From Rostratula benghalensis (lineage: Eukaryota; Chordata; Aves; Charadriiformes; Rostratulidae): a stretch of 64,000 bases of DNA. A program made the position numbers and the translations under genes. Below are positions 27,801-41,570 of this stretch, one piece after another (position 1 is the stretch's first letter; every line of letters begins with the position of its first letter). The DNA is taken from contig VXAI01000116.1 in NCBI GenBank assembly GCA_013399305.1, positions 661,617 through 725,616 of the forward strand, in the 5' to 3' direction. The notes beneath the pieces were generated by a model, which had not been told where the DNA came from, made no database searches, and worked only from the letters and a program-made list of their open reading frames with translations.

Positions 27801-29955
27801 CTTGGTTTTGACTGCTTAGTTAAATTTTGGAGGTTCTTGATCATTGCTTTCCATTATTCCCACACAGCCCAAAAGTGCTTGGGGATTGATTGGGAGGTCA
27901 AAATAAAACCTCTTGGTTTTAAATTTACTCTTAAATATTTAAATTTACTCTTTCTCTCTCTCTCTTTTTTTTTTTTCTTTTTTGGTGCCACTAGTTCACA
28001 TACATTTTTTGAAGCTTTGACTTGTCACCTTATTCTATGGGTAGCAGGAAAAAAAAATATCTCAAAATTGACATAATGGGAAAATGGTTTCTTTCTGACT
28101 CTACTAGGCTCTTCTTTGTTTTACAGCAATGTAATACAACTCAGTTAAATGAGTTATTGTGGATTTAGATCAACACAGGTAAAATTAGCCCAAGGGTAAC
28201 GGGAGGCCCATTTTAAATCCTTCAAAGGTTCCCCCAGCATTGCCAGAACTTTGCAAGTAAGTCTTCCCTAAATAGGCAATTAAAGATACTGTGTTACATG
28301 GAAAATCATAGACAAAGCCAACACAATCCCACTTTCACCAGTTTTTCCTACATCTGCCTCAAGCATCAGACTAATTGCAGATATATTTTGGATGGATAAG
28401 GTAAGCCAGTACATGCTGGTCTGACCAACTCTGTTGGTCTGGTGTCTACACACCAGAAAAAGTTAAAGCAGCCTCACAGTTGCTCTCACTTCCACCAGGT
28501 AAGTTTCCTGCACTGAAAAATAATTTTGTATTTCAATGTGTCTCCCAAATCACAAGATTGATTTATTCCTACAGCCATAAACAGCAGTCAACGTGCATAT
28601 TCTAACATGAAAGCCCATGGGAAAATCAGCAACAGTTCTAATTCTAGAATCCCTAACATACAGAAAACATCTGAAATCATTAACCAAAAGGTATCTTAGT
28701 TAAAAGTCGATAGACATTTTTTACCCACCAAGAGACTGAGGCACAGAATATTCCCAGCAACTCAAAGAACTCACATTTCAAGTTTACGTTCCAACATGGG
28801 AGAGTGAGGCTAGCTCACATGTAACAGAACCCAAACCTAGTACAACAACAAAGGTTTCCATTCTGCCTGCTATGCAGCAGATGTAGGGAGAGAGGCCACT
28901 AAGCAGGTACCTCATTGTTTGCCTTGGCTTAATTCAAATGAGTAAATGAAATGGCAGGAAGAACATTCAGAAGAATATTCTGAATAATGGGAGGAAGCAA
29001 TGTTCCCATCAGTGAAAAATTCTTGTGCTCATGCATTAGAAGAGAGCAGAAATCAGTCAAGAGGTTTCTTTAGAAAAAGGCTTTTTCAAACCAAGTTTCC
29101 ACAAAAATATCTTCTTTTTTTTTTTTTTCCCCCAGAGTGCAGGTCATTACAACATTTGATTAGCATAAAGTACCTAAACAACAGAAAGCACATTTCACTG
29201 CAAGATTAAGGAATAGAAGACATGAGTAAAATCTATTTAACCATGCACAAAACTACAGTTTATAATCAGTCCTCAGATTGACACCTATCGCCAATATAAT
29301 TTGTGGTAGGTAAGAAGACATCAAAAATAATTAACAAGTTTCAAGATGTAAGCAGTCTACACAATTATGAGTTTGTATGAGAATCAGTCCTGAATAAAGC
29401 CATCTTTGAATTTTGCTGTTTCATGATATAAATTTCACAGTTAGAACAGAACACCAGCTCTCCAATATCAAATACTAACCACAGTTAGCTTTTCCTAAGC
29501 AGGAACAAAAATAGATTAAGCCATTCCTGCATAAGAAGATGGCTATCAAATATAGCTAACAATATACAGGGCATCTTATGTACATACACGAATACACATA
29601 GCAACACGAAGATAAAATTAAATCCCTGAGATCAACGCTCCTCAATGTTTCCTCAATGTATATGTAACACTGAACATCTACAACTCCATGCGGTGATTTA
29701 CTCAGAAGCGCGATTTGTTGAACACCAGTAACATGTTCAGATCTGTAGAGGGTAACAAAGTGAAAACAAAGGATGTCCCAAATAAGCTAAAAGCTGTTTC
29801 ATGCAGGCATGAATTCATAGGAATATAACCAAATATTTAATAATTAAAAAAAAAACTGAATTATACACAGAGGCCTCCTAAAAAACACAGCTTAAAAGTT
29901 ATTGCTTCATCTTGATACAGATAAATACATCTTTGAAAAATTCTTATAACATATA

Positions 29956-29972
29956 TGTGTGTGTGTGTGTGT
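29956..29972. repeat. (GT)n microsatellite
   Basis: About eight GT units are preceded by a short AT alternation. Confidence 0.95.
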
Positions 29973-31860
29973 ATAAACTCTGTCCATTACTTTTAAATAA
30001 TAACTCTTTGGAAGAACAAAAATGAGTTTTGTACATTTGTACATCATCTAGCAAATTCAGTCCTGACTTCATTGGCACAATCCTGATACAGTCATTAAAT
30101 AAAAGTGATTGCAATGCAACCTTCCATGCAGTAAAATTAGATAATGTACATAATACATTGCATCCTATTGATTCTGAAATGACAGTGTGTAAGAGACTCA
30201 TACTTGAGTGTGCCAAAAGATCTTACCCTTAATTATTTAGCATAGCCAAAACATAGTCAATTTTCAGATGAGTTTACTTACCAACGCTCTTTACCTTAAC
30301 CTTATACTCTGAATTGCAAACAGTATTTTCACATTTGCAATATTTAATACAATAAGCTTTCTTGCAAGTGACAAAGGAAGGAATTCTGATTCTTAGTAGG
30401 CCAGCCACTTCCAAAACAGAAATAACAAAAGTGGTAAGGTAATTTAGATTTCTAGTGCAGAGTTTGTTTGGTTTGGGGACTTGGGGGATGGGGGTTGTGT
30501 GTGTTTGCTTGGTTGTGTTTTGATTGTTTTTAAAATGACTTGGTTAAATAATGTAGTCACATGTCTAAAGACTCTGGATTAATAGAATTTTTTTACTTTA
30601 ATATCTACTTGAATCCACATCTAACAGCACTTTGAGGTCTGTTCAGAATAAAAGATGACAAATAGTGGAGATATGCTTGTGATTTCCTCTATTTCAGGAA
30701 GAGAAAAATATAGTGAATAAAGTTTCAGCTTTTAAGTTTTAGTTCAGTATTTCAGGGGAAAAAAAACCAAACCAAACCTGTTTCCAAAAAATCATAAACC
30801 TGTCAAATTACTAACTGTCTTTCTATTAAGGAACATAAAAGGCCAGTAGTGACCTCAGATTTCAGGTAAGCCTGAAGTCTTTAATTGCCAATTTCTTTGA
30901 CAGCAATGTATTATGTTTGCTTTATGAATTAATGTATCTTGCATCTTCCTGACTACCATACACCATTTTTTAACAGCTCAAAAGTCTAAAACATTTTTGT
31001 CAAATGATGTTTTAGCTTTGTTCTAAATGTTTTAAGATTGTTTGGTGTGGGTTTTTTACTTTTCCCATAGTTTGTTTGCAATTGCTTTTTTAAATTATTT
31101 TTCTTTGTAGCCTTCTGGAAGGGTTCAGGCAAAATGCTAAATTGATTTTAATGTATCATTAACATCTGTAACATGTTGATCATTTTACTTCCAAATCCTT
31201 CAAACATTTGCACAGAACTAAAATGGTAAATCCACAACTGCTTCCAAACTGGGTCTAAAAAACTTAACAAAAACTTGGATTTAGAAAAGTATTTTTTGTG
31301 CTGTGCTACTATCCTACAATTAACTTCAGAAATCCACATATAGTCTGAATTTTAGCATTCAGAATTTTGATATTTTTTTTTTTACAGCTACACTGTCTTT
31401 ATAAAGAGAAGCTGGTAATGCAAAATTATTGTTCTGCTAGTCTACATATTTTCAAAACATACCAAAACTCCACTTTATGTTGCCTGTATGAATTAACCTT
31501 CTTACTATAAGGAATTGTCCTCCAGATACTAACACTATGAGGTACCTGTCTCCTATTACTTACAAATTATAGACTGAATTAAAATTCAGAGCGCTTCAAA
31601 ATTAGAATGGAATTATCAGGTCTCAAATGAATTTGTTAAAAAATAAATTATCACAGTAAGCCTAAATACATATATGCTCATATTCACAAGTTTTGGATCT
31701 TTCATTGTATTCAGCATATTAAAACATAACATCTGCTTTCAATGACTTAGATTAGCAAGAAGATCAGAACAACTCTGAAGTACATTGCACCAGGAATGTG
31801 CCATTGACGCAGGGGTTTTTTATTAGTCAGGTATATTTGATCATGGGAAATTGTAATTCT

Positions 31861-32340
31861 TTATGCCTGTTTAAAACCTCAACGAACTCGAGCTCTTGGG
31901 ACTTTATTTACTAATGCCGTTTATTCCTAAAACTGCTTGAAAGTAACTTGACAAAGCTGCCGTTGCAAACAAAGGCCACACTTCCTGCTCTCGTAGGGAA
32001 TCTGGAACACCATCAATGTTTTGTTCAGCTTGCATAAGTCACAACTGATTGGCCACAGTCCCTGTGGGCATGCCATTTCATCCAGACTGGACGGTTCATT
32101 AGTCATAATTACTATAACTGTACAGCAGAGACTGCAGTTTTATCTCATCATACATCTTTGATAAAGCTGCTTCTATTTCTGCTTCATCAGCATGTGAAGT
32201 TACATTATTGGGGCTTTTATTTTCCAATCTGTGATTAACATTGGTTGTTCTGCTTAGGAAACGTGTACCAAATTTTAAGATAGCACACAAAGTAAGGCCA
32301 CGACGTGACCATTGTTTGAACTTTGTGTTAAAAAATCATG
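31861..32340. promoter_or_regulatory. Candidate conserved element in intron
   Basis: This is a non-repetitive, moderately GC-balanced stretch. It has a CCAAT-type ATTGG core in tgattggcc near 32048, TCATAATTA near 32102 and several TGATTA/ATTA cores. It stands out from the AT-rich, A-run-filled flanks and resembles developmental enhancers in texture. This is an inference only. Confidence 0.3.
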
Positions 32341-33479
32341 CAGCAGTTATTGCTACGCAGGAAGAATAGATTCTGAAATGGCAGAGTCACTAAGAAAAAT
32401 TAACAAAGAAAATATCAACACTGCAGTTTGTAAGAGAATACGGCTGTTGGTTTCTAACGCAAACTGCGACACATAGAAAAATCTGTCAGTTGGGTATGAA
32501 GGTTAGATGTGGGAAATTCCTGACAACTGCTAGGTCAATTGGCATTTTTCATATAGTGTGTATGCAACTGCAGAACAGTAAAGCCTGCAGCATAAAGAAC
32601 CATGGCGAAAACTGACAGCTAAAGCACTAGACTACAATTGGTAAACAGATGCTAAAACACTTAACTCTAGTAATGAATGTGAATGCAATCTTTAACAGTG
32701 CATTTTAAACGTATAAAAGTCACACATTAAGACATTTCCTTGTTGTGGTCCTAGTTGCTGATTTTTAAACCTTATTGTGTGATAATAGGAAACACAAAGA
32801 CTAGTGGTACCCTCTGAGTGTGCAATGTGTACCCATGATAGGCCATATAAACAGTCATAATCGACAGTTACATGCAAGCACTGAGGCTGCAAAAATCCCA
32901 GAGTAATTAGTGTTGTCTGAATGCAATGACATCTGTTTTCTCATGGTCCTCTAGACTTGTCAGGCCAATAAGATGTATATGAAAAAATATGACAAGCATT
33001 GCAAATGCCCTTCTGAAAGGTCTCACTTTGGGAAAAGTTGAAGAAATGACACATGCCACCTCTTTTTTGCCAATATACCTAACAGCCAAAGCTTCAAGAT
33101 TTGAAAAGGTCTTTTGAGTCATTTTACATTTGACTATGAAAGGTTTATTCGGCACATAGCAGCGTGCATAGGAAATAATATATCACAGCAGCTTTTGTTC
33201 TTTTTTAAAAAGGAAGCTTCATTAACAGAAGATGAATAAAATGTGACTGTTTACTTCCGGCTAGTGTGCTTACATGTCAGCACCATCTCTATCTTCTTTT
33301 AGAATTACAGCAACAGATACTAGGTGACACACAATATGCCCGGGTATTTCTGAATGTATATTTTCTTGTCTTGTTATTTGGCTTAAAGAGTGAAACCAGA
33401 ACAGCTTTACAGCTGTGCTTTCTGGCATGGCAAAAACACTCTAGCCTTTTCATCTGAAGACCTGAGCTTTTGTTTTAGG

Positions 33480-33725
33480 ATTCTCAGCCTTTTTCCTTAA
33501 CAGCGCCTATCTCTCCGTTGTTTCTCTGGACTGTGGCATGATGTTGGAGCATGCGTTTTCTCCGAGAAAGACATTAGTCATCATTAACAGAAGCACTGAC
33601 ACCAAGTCTAAGTGCCTCTCCACAATGACCAAGTGGCAATCATCTTTCTCTTACCCTGTCACTGCTGATTAGGGTTTTCTTTCATGAAAATTTAATTTGT
33701 CGCCTTTCTGCAGCTCCTTTTTGCA
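33480..33725. promoter_or_regulatory. Candidate conserved element in intron
   Basis: The stretch holds TCATCATTAAC, CAAGTGGC (an NK-type site), CTGATTAGG (an OTX/PITX-like core) and TTTAATTTG in under 250 bases. That combination of homeodomain-type cores is plausible for an eye or forebrain enhancer of MAB21L2. It has not been tested by alignment. Confidence 0.3.
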
Positions 33726-33999
33726 TTTCTGCAAGAACACAACAGGCTAGCAACACTGAAAATTCAGTAAAAGATGCTGCACCCATTTATAAGACAAGCT
33801 AAGATTCAGACTGCGTGGCTGTACTTTTTACCTAGTTTAACAGGAAAAAAAAGAAAAAAGGCAAGCTAAAAAAATAGGGCCCTGCAAGATGTAGCAAATG
33901 AGTAGCTGCTGACAGAGGAAAAACTCCCATTAAATACCAAAGGCCTCAAACAACCCAGCACACCTTCGATCCAACCAATGGAAATTTTTTTCCTCCGGA

Positions 34000-36900
34000 T
34001 GACAGCTAGCCAGCCTGCTCTCTTCCCAAGTGTTGTTCAATAGGCAATGTAACGATACCTAAACAGATTTTTATAACAGATTAATTTTAAAACTGCTTCA
34101 AATACACAGCTACTCAGGTTTTCAGCTTATACAAATATTTATTAAAGGATTTCATAATCCAGCGATAAATTTCAACCTCACTTCTTGAGTCTGTATCAAC
34201 ATTGCCCATGCAGTTAAAAAGCCAGCCACGAAGAAAACGGCTTTAGCTGCAGGCAGACAAAAAAGTTTCAGTCACGTAGGATACTTTGCAGCTATTCAGT
34301 GTACACAGTCTCCGACCCCTGTTCTGTGTAACCTTACATTGTTAAACAAGATACCATAGCAATGAGTTATTTTAAGGAAGTTTTTCAAAACATTTACTCT
34401 TCTGCTTTATTTCAATTTGTCTAAAGATTTTTTTTTTTAATTATAAGCATATGCTATTTTGTTAACATCTGTGCACAGCATAAAACCTGACTGAATTCCA
34501 ACTGCTGGACAAAGGCAGATAGCTTACATCCCTCAAATACAGTAACAACATTAGAAAACTTCAGGAGATTACGATTAAGATACTTCAGTTCATTTAACTG
34601 ACTTTCCATACGAGTATGTTTAAAAAAAAAAGGACAAGCACCACTTATTAAAATTTTTACGTTCTCCCAATATCTTTCAGAATTTAATTAAGTGTAAAAC
34701 TAAAATTTTGATCTACCTCTATTAAATTCAGAAACCACAGCCAGTAAAAACCAAGTAATAAAAACTTTATTCAGCTTCCTAAAGTATTGGAACTCCACTG
34801 CTGACCCAAAACAGCATTGGTAGTCAGAACAGAAACTGTATTGCTAGCACTTTGGATTTACAAGAAAGCTTCAATATCTTTAAATAGTCTCCATATATGA
34901 AATTTAAGAAGCGGAAACTAGGAATTAAAAGTGGATTTTGAATGGCAGACTGTGATTGTTGCACTGCTATGGCAGTATAACCTTGATTAAATGCAGAGCA
35001 ATACTTAAGTAAAAACAAAACCCTGCCATGGTAACCTAAATTAACTACCGAACCAGACCATGTTTATACAGAAGGCTGGTGTTTTAAGCTATTCTGCCTG
35101 ATCTCAAGGAAAACTTTGACTTTCTAGAGGGCATAAAATAAAGTCAAGCTTCCCTGGCTGCACATCTACCGTTGTTTTGTTCTCTGCAGTCTCCTCAGCT
35201 CTCTTCCTGACAAGCCAGGAAAGCAGATGTTGAGATCCCTGCTCCGCATCCACGTCAAGTTCAAGTACGGAAGTTTAGCTCTTTGACTCCCACCCCCCAC
35301 CTCCAAGTCACTTGTCAGTAAAAGGTTGGGCGATTTATTGACCACCGCTGGATGCATACTGTCAGTGCTGAAGGAAATATGAGAGGGGCCTGTCGCTACT
35401 GTTCTGGAGCTCATTGATAATGACATACCTGCCTCTGTCACCCATTACCCATACTACAAACTACTTAGACCTAACTGAAAAATCAATAGCCTACTTGCAC
35501 TGGTTCCTGTGGCTGCCTCCTTTGATTGTCAGCTCCTGTCTAGGGTCAGCACTTACATGAAAGGGGCTGTGACTGCCTGATGCTTTCAGGACAACCTAAC
35601 GATATGAAACTAGCCAACAGAACAGTAAATTCTGTCCCCCTGCCCTCCTCATCAATTAGGCTTTGACTAGGCTTGCCTGTAGAAACCTGACCTTTTAAGT
35701 TTAGGTGAATATGGAACTAGCTGAACACGCCATTGCCCTCAGCACTGAGCCAGGAAATCCACTGACAGGTTAAACAAAACAGAAGGTTGTAACTGTCATA
35801 ATTTGCATTGCACTTTCACGCCAACAAGGGTGTTATCAGTGGGGGCAAGCCCTGGAACACACAACGCAAGCACCCTAAGTCACTCTCCTCATAAATTTTC
35901 AAGTGAAAGGAGATAAAACATAAATTCACAAATGACCACGCATTTCAAGTCCCACTTTCTTTCAAGTTCGCACTCTGGAAACCCACCACAAAGTACATAT
36001 AAACAATTCCCCTTCATAGGTGCTCTGGCATTCAGATGCCATTTAGAATGAACTTCCAAGACAGATGATGAATAAGGAAAAGCTATCTGCCTATGCCTCT
36101 TAAGGACTCTCATATTAGGCTTATTCTCCGTTGCATATTTATATGCATGCATACTAATCATTAATGGATTATACACATGCACACACCTGTACTTCAGAGC
36201 AGCAGGTAGGCATAAATAATTCAAAAATCCCCGGAGAGCCCTAACTAGCACTTCTGAGTAGCAGTCACTCATACATCCTGTAGCTTGGAAGTCCATTAGC
36301 AACATCTGAATAACCCTTTGACTACAACCAAATGATAAACGTTACATTTTAATGCATCTGCCCTCCTTCAAAGAATATTAGCAACCATGAAGCAAAGAAC
36401 TAAAGGAAAAAATCTCAGATCTAAAGTGAAGACTGAACTATATTCTGAAGTTGAATACAACAGCTTTCATAACTATATTTAGGTTTTTTTTAAAAAACTT
36501 AACATGCTGTGAATGCCTTGCCTCTCCTTTCCTCCAAAATATTTTTTTTTTAAAAAATAAAAACCTAATGAAAATATTTTAAAATATTCTGATTAGTGCT
36601 CCTTTGTTGTAATTCAATTTTCAAGTAATAATGGGTTTATGGTTTTTTATGCTCCTGCTCCCATAGACCTAGCACCCTTAATATAAGCATTACTGGAAAA
36701 TACAAACAGCATGTGATGAAAACAACTTATACGATTTGAACACCCGAGCTTCTTTATATTGTGAAAGGACTGGCTACCTCTACAAACTACTACTACTACT
36801 ATTATTCTCACCATCATTATTATGAAACTTACTTTCATAAGTAAGTTCATTTTCTTCAATGTGCTTAATTCATTTAATGCATATGAATGAATAAGATACG

Positions 36901-39900
36901 GTTAACCACTTTTAATGTAAATGCACAAACTGCTCCTGGAAATCCCAAGCAAGATTCAGAGCAATAATTGACCTGATGCTTTTTACCCTACAGCTGAACC
37001 TTTCTAACTCCTGCCCCCTCCCTCCTTTCCATGCAGTGCTAGATATAAGAATGAGCTATGTAAATAATAATGAGTTATTGTTATTAATATTGTTATATTA
37101 GTAATTATTAATAATGATAGGGAAAATGCTGATTGTTGGTTTTCAAAGTTAAAGTTCCAAGCCTCTAGATGTTCTTGTAAACTTTTTTTTCCTCACCACC
37201 ACTTTAATACATACCAGTCACTGTATTTAGCTTATTTCCAATGCACTTTCAGAAATACGTATTGAGAAAGGAAAACAGCTGAACTATTAAAAAAAAAAAA
37301 CCCAAAACTTTTCATTAAAGCTCCAGACAATGTGTCATGCTGTTATAACTGTTATATTGTAACAATCAGTTGTTCTAAATACAAGAACAGAACAAATGCA
37401 GAGAACGCTCCTTGAAAATAAAAACATAGAATTGTGTTAAAGCACTTCTAAATAAACAGAACAGCAGTTAGAATTAATATTGCACTCCAAACAAACTGCA
37501 GAGCAAACACTAGTTAAAAATGGTAAACCTAATTGAGTCTGGATGGACCCCTTTACAGACCTAATGCAATGATTAACTATGCATCTGGTAGCATGTCAAG
37601 TCCTTTTTGTGTGCCTATCTGATAGTGAAGTGAAAGGGCATGGACAGTGTCCAGTCCCAGCAAGCAAATCATTTGGAAGCAGTCATAGCCATAGATCAAA
37701 GATTTTTCACTCTATCCAAAGTCTATTTAAACCCACCAACCCAGGCCCTTGTTGCAGACAAAACCAGTTAGAAAATAAGAAAGACTCCTTGGGATCCAAA
37801 GATAATAAAGGAAGATAGAAGTAAAAAATGAAGAAAAGAAACAGACTGGCAGAACCTTGATTTCCATAGGCCAAGACAGCTGTTTTACATCCCAGTTTTA
37901 TTTCAGATGGTTAAAGAAATGGAACAATTTCCATCCCTTAGATCACCAAATATTATTTCAATTAAACTATGCAGATGGCTTCTATGCATTATTTGAGCCA
38001 AATACAGTTTCCGCTTCCCAGCTACGGGAGAAGGCACCCTGAAGTATTTTGCACACAGGTTTTACCTATTGCATACAAAAACTGGAAAGATAGCACAGTA
38101 TTATCATGAAGAAGTTATTTTGAAATAAGATATGCACAGCAAGATAGAAAATAGAAACATCTATGATTTGGTTCTCTCATTAGAAGTAGCAAGAAAACCC
38201 CTGCAATGACTTTATAACTTGTAATACGCTGCTTTTAGATCAACAAAGTACTTTCAAATGATGAAAATGATAAAAATTTAATACCGTGAAGTACAATACA
38301 CAGAAAAGTAGGGGGCTCTAACTGTGTGGCTCCACATTTAAACTGTATTATATTTGAACAAGTTAACAGTCAGAAAACTGTTCAAATGGGAAACTTTTTT
38401 TTTTTTTTAAATTAAGTAAAAATCACATACATTTTCTACTGGATCCAAAAAAAGTCAATACAAAATCATCTCATAATATGGAGAGGAGAGAGAGAGTGAA
38501 CAACTCGATACATTCCACACTGGTCCCTAGTGCTATTGAGAAGATTGAGCCCCCTTTGTCTCCTCCTCCCACAACACCCTTTCCTTTTATAAATTGCACT
38601 CATGGAAACTCACTGAAAGGTTGTAACCTGTACAGGATTTCATATTGCTGTATGTGGTATTTGAGAAAGTCATTTTTAAAATATAAGTATATAAATGAGA
38701 AACTTTCACCTTTAGAGTTAGAAATTGACATTTTTAAAGAGTATACTTTAGAGAATTCTAGGTTAGCTTATAAATATGCTTCATCCTGGCCAGCTACATG
38801 AAGGTTTTTATTTTTAAAATTATCATCTAACCATTAAAGCCATGCAAGCTATTGTTTATTGACATGATTATTTATGCATATGCATAGATACGTGAACACC
38901 TAAGACAATAAACACAGTAATCATCAGACACCTAATACTAAATAGAAAATGTATTGCCAAACACCTGCAAATTGAACTATTTTTTTTAATTTATAGAGCT
39001 TTAACTTCGCTTAGAATATTCATATTTTTAAAAGGAGTGCTGATTTAGACTCACAGCCTTTTTAAGAACCAGACGAGATTATCTCTGCAGACCACCTTGC
39101 AGTTTTCTCAAGCAACTAAGTGTTACTGCATTCAAAGGGAGGTAAAAATGACAAAATCCTGGCATATTACTTATGTTCATACTCTAAAAAACTGATGTTA
39201 CTAATGTCATTAATCAATTACTGTAAATAAAGACCAGCCAATACACATGAATTTGGTATTTCTACTGGATAAAATATCATGCACCAACCCCAGCTGCATC
39301 CAAACAAAACAAAAGGCCACGAGAAGTTTGAAGAAGAAGAAAATGCTACAACAGCACTAGAAATGTTCTTTTCTAGTGCACATATCCCATTTTCCCTAAT
39401 TGCCAAACTACTGAATGCAAACTCACAAAATGGTATTTAATCTCCAAAGCATCTTGCAGCTAAAAGAAGTCACCATTAGTCATCATGAGGAAAGAGAAGG
39501 AGCTACCTTTAATACAAGATTTAAAGCACTTGGGAGAACCTTCAGCTGCAGGTTGCTCATGGTTAAACACCAGAACAGATTCACATTTTAAGACTGAATA
39601 GGAAAATAAAAGCAAGGTACTTTCCTTTTCTTGCTCCAGAAATGTAAGCTAGGGGAGACTTAGAAACATGTATAAATTATTTAATTACCATACCATTTAG
39701 TCTTGATGAAAAAAAAAAAAAAAGTACAATATTTACACAACACTTTTAACTGATGGAATGCATTAATGGCATATGTAGAAATGAAACCATCTCCAGTGTG
39801 TAAAAGTCAACAGAATTTTATCTGTCAAACCCAAAGCAGCATTTGCTGCAGCTATTAACCTGGTTTTGGTGTGGAGAAATGCAACACACATTACTGGATA

Positions 39901-40900
39901 ACTTCTTTTCAAATCCATGCATTCCCTGCAGCATTTCAAGCTCCATCAGCAGTGCAGGAATGTATGAAAATGACAGGCAAAGGGCACTAGCTCTTTTCCC
40001 ATACTGTTCTTCTATAAATGGAAGCAGAGTCCTACAAGGCACTTAAAGCTGAGAATGCTCAAAGGCTGTTCTCCAGGAAAAAGATATTCCTATGTTAGGT
40101 TCCACAAGCAGATTAATTATTCGCTTTTCCACAAAACTGTTTCACTTCAATAAAATAAAATCAGAAAGGAAATCAACTATGAGAAAACAGTGCAACACTA
40201 GCTGGGTCTCATCTACAAAGCTGCCATGAGCAAAGTGTATACATACACATACATATTTCATACACTATCCATAAAAATCCTTCTTATCCCTTTTAGGAGC
40301 ACCTGTTCCTGCATTCACTTTTCCCCTCTCCTCTCAGTGAGGACACAAGGACAGAAAAAGAGGCAGATTTGGCAGAAATCCTTTTAATAGCCTCAAGTCA
40401 ATTTGCTTAAACTTTGATTTACCTTAAAAATTACACCCTGTATCAGCAACGTATTATAGAAACTTTAAAATACACCATTCACAATAAAAAAAAAAAAAAG
40501 AAGCTCTGAAATGTGTAAGGTTTGATAAGCTGGCTTAGGCAAGCAAATGCTTATATAACCCACAATAAGAAACTCGTGTACTTTTTGCTGTAACACCGAG
40601 TTGTTTCTGCTGACGTTGTTTCTTAAGGTTAATACAAATGCATAGCATAAAAAAAAATTAAAATAAATAAATAAAAAAGACGTCTTTTCACGTCTAATAG
40701 CAACCCCTCGCTGCTACTTCGGTGCTCGTACCATGTATACGCGCCTGGATTTACCCCGGAGCGAGCTCCCTGCGGTACCGAGAGGGAGGGGGCAGGGGCA
40801 GCCGAGGCAGGACCCAGTCCCCCTTCCAGTATCTTTTTACAGAAGCCCTTGCTAACAAAACACTGTTGCTTCAGGCAGCGGCATGCTGATGTTGGCACTG
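34000..40900. other. AT-rich intron, no gene seen
   Basis: No exon, RNA or repeat family was recognised. There are several A or T runs and a trinucleotide ACT/ATT run near 36785-36805. ORFs such as 35889-36305 (minus, 138 codons) have no recognisable domain. GC content starts to rise after about 40.68 kb. Confidence 0.65.
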
Positions 40901-40929
40901 CTTAAACCAAACAAACACGATGTTTAACA

Positions 40930-41570
40930 GTCAAATAAAATGTCCCGCAGCCTCCCTAATGAATTTGTCAAGGACCATCAGATCACCCCCGCCCCTGCCT
41001 CATTAACTCAAGTATGATGAGACGGATTATAACGAGAGAATACAGATCAATCGGTCTGAAGACTTCAAGTGGCTTTTAGCCCTGAGAGTTTCCCTCTCTG
41101 CGGCACACACACACGCACGCAGTCTTTTTAATGGAATACAGTATCTCCTGCTGCTGGAGGGGCTGCCACTTCGTTTTATACATCATCAAGGAGCTGCTGA
41201 TGGACTTCTACACTAACATACATAAAAGCAGAGGTGACAAGGGCTCTTCAATTACAGCCTCCTCGGATCCTGTTCCCCCTTCAATTATTCATCCTGGCGA
41301 GAGCGAATTCCGCCACAGACGAAGCTGGTCTTAATGCAGTGCGGCCACAAACGCCCAGACACAGGAGAGACGGGTTTCACGTGCATTATTTGCTGGAAGT
41401 GTTTAAGTTTATTGCTCAAATGATGTTTCTAATTAGCGCTGGGGCAATAAATTAAAGTCGGCTTTTGTTTAGCTGATTTATTATTTACTAGCGCTTCGAC
41501 TTCAGACAGGAAAATTGGTAATGAATTGTTTTGAATCTGAACACTAGTAACGCTTCATCATTAGTCACCT
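40930..41570. promoter_or_regulatory. Candidate upstream enhancer of MAB21L2
   Basis: This lies just left of the CpG-rich domain, 2-3 kb before the predicted MAB21L2 start. It holds a GGATTA bicoid/OTX-type core at 41024, TAATTA at 41430, AATAAATTAAAG near 41446 and a run of further ATTA cores to 41563, plus two AGCGCT motifs. The sequence is unique and lacks simple repeats. Position and site density suggest a homeodomain-controlled proximal enhancer. Conservation is not shown here. Confidence 0.45.

Larger units (their letters stand above)
13861..31860. other. AT-rich intron, no gene seen
   Basis: This is single-copy-looking AT-rich DNA. Notable bits are an A/C-rich string at 19010-19075, a C10-A13-G tract at 21787-21818, a GT repeat at 29956-29972 and a G-rich patch at 30470-30500. 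The short ORFs (all about 110 codons or less) show no family features. A stretch at 16560-16900 is rich in ATTA cores and might be regulatory. Confidence 0.65.
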
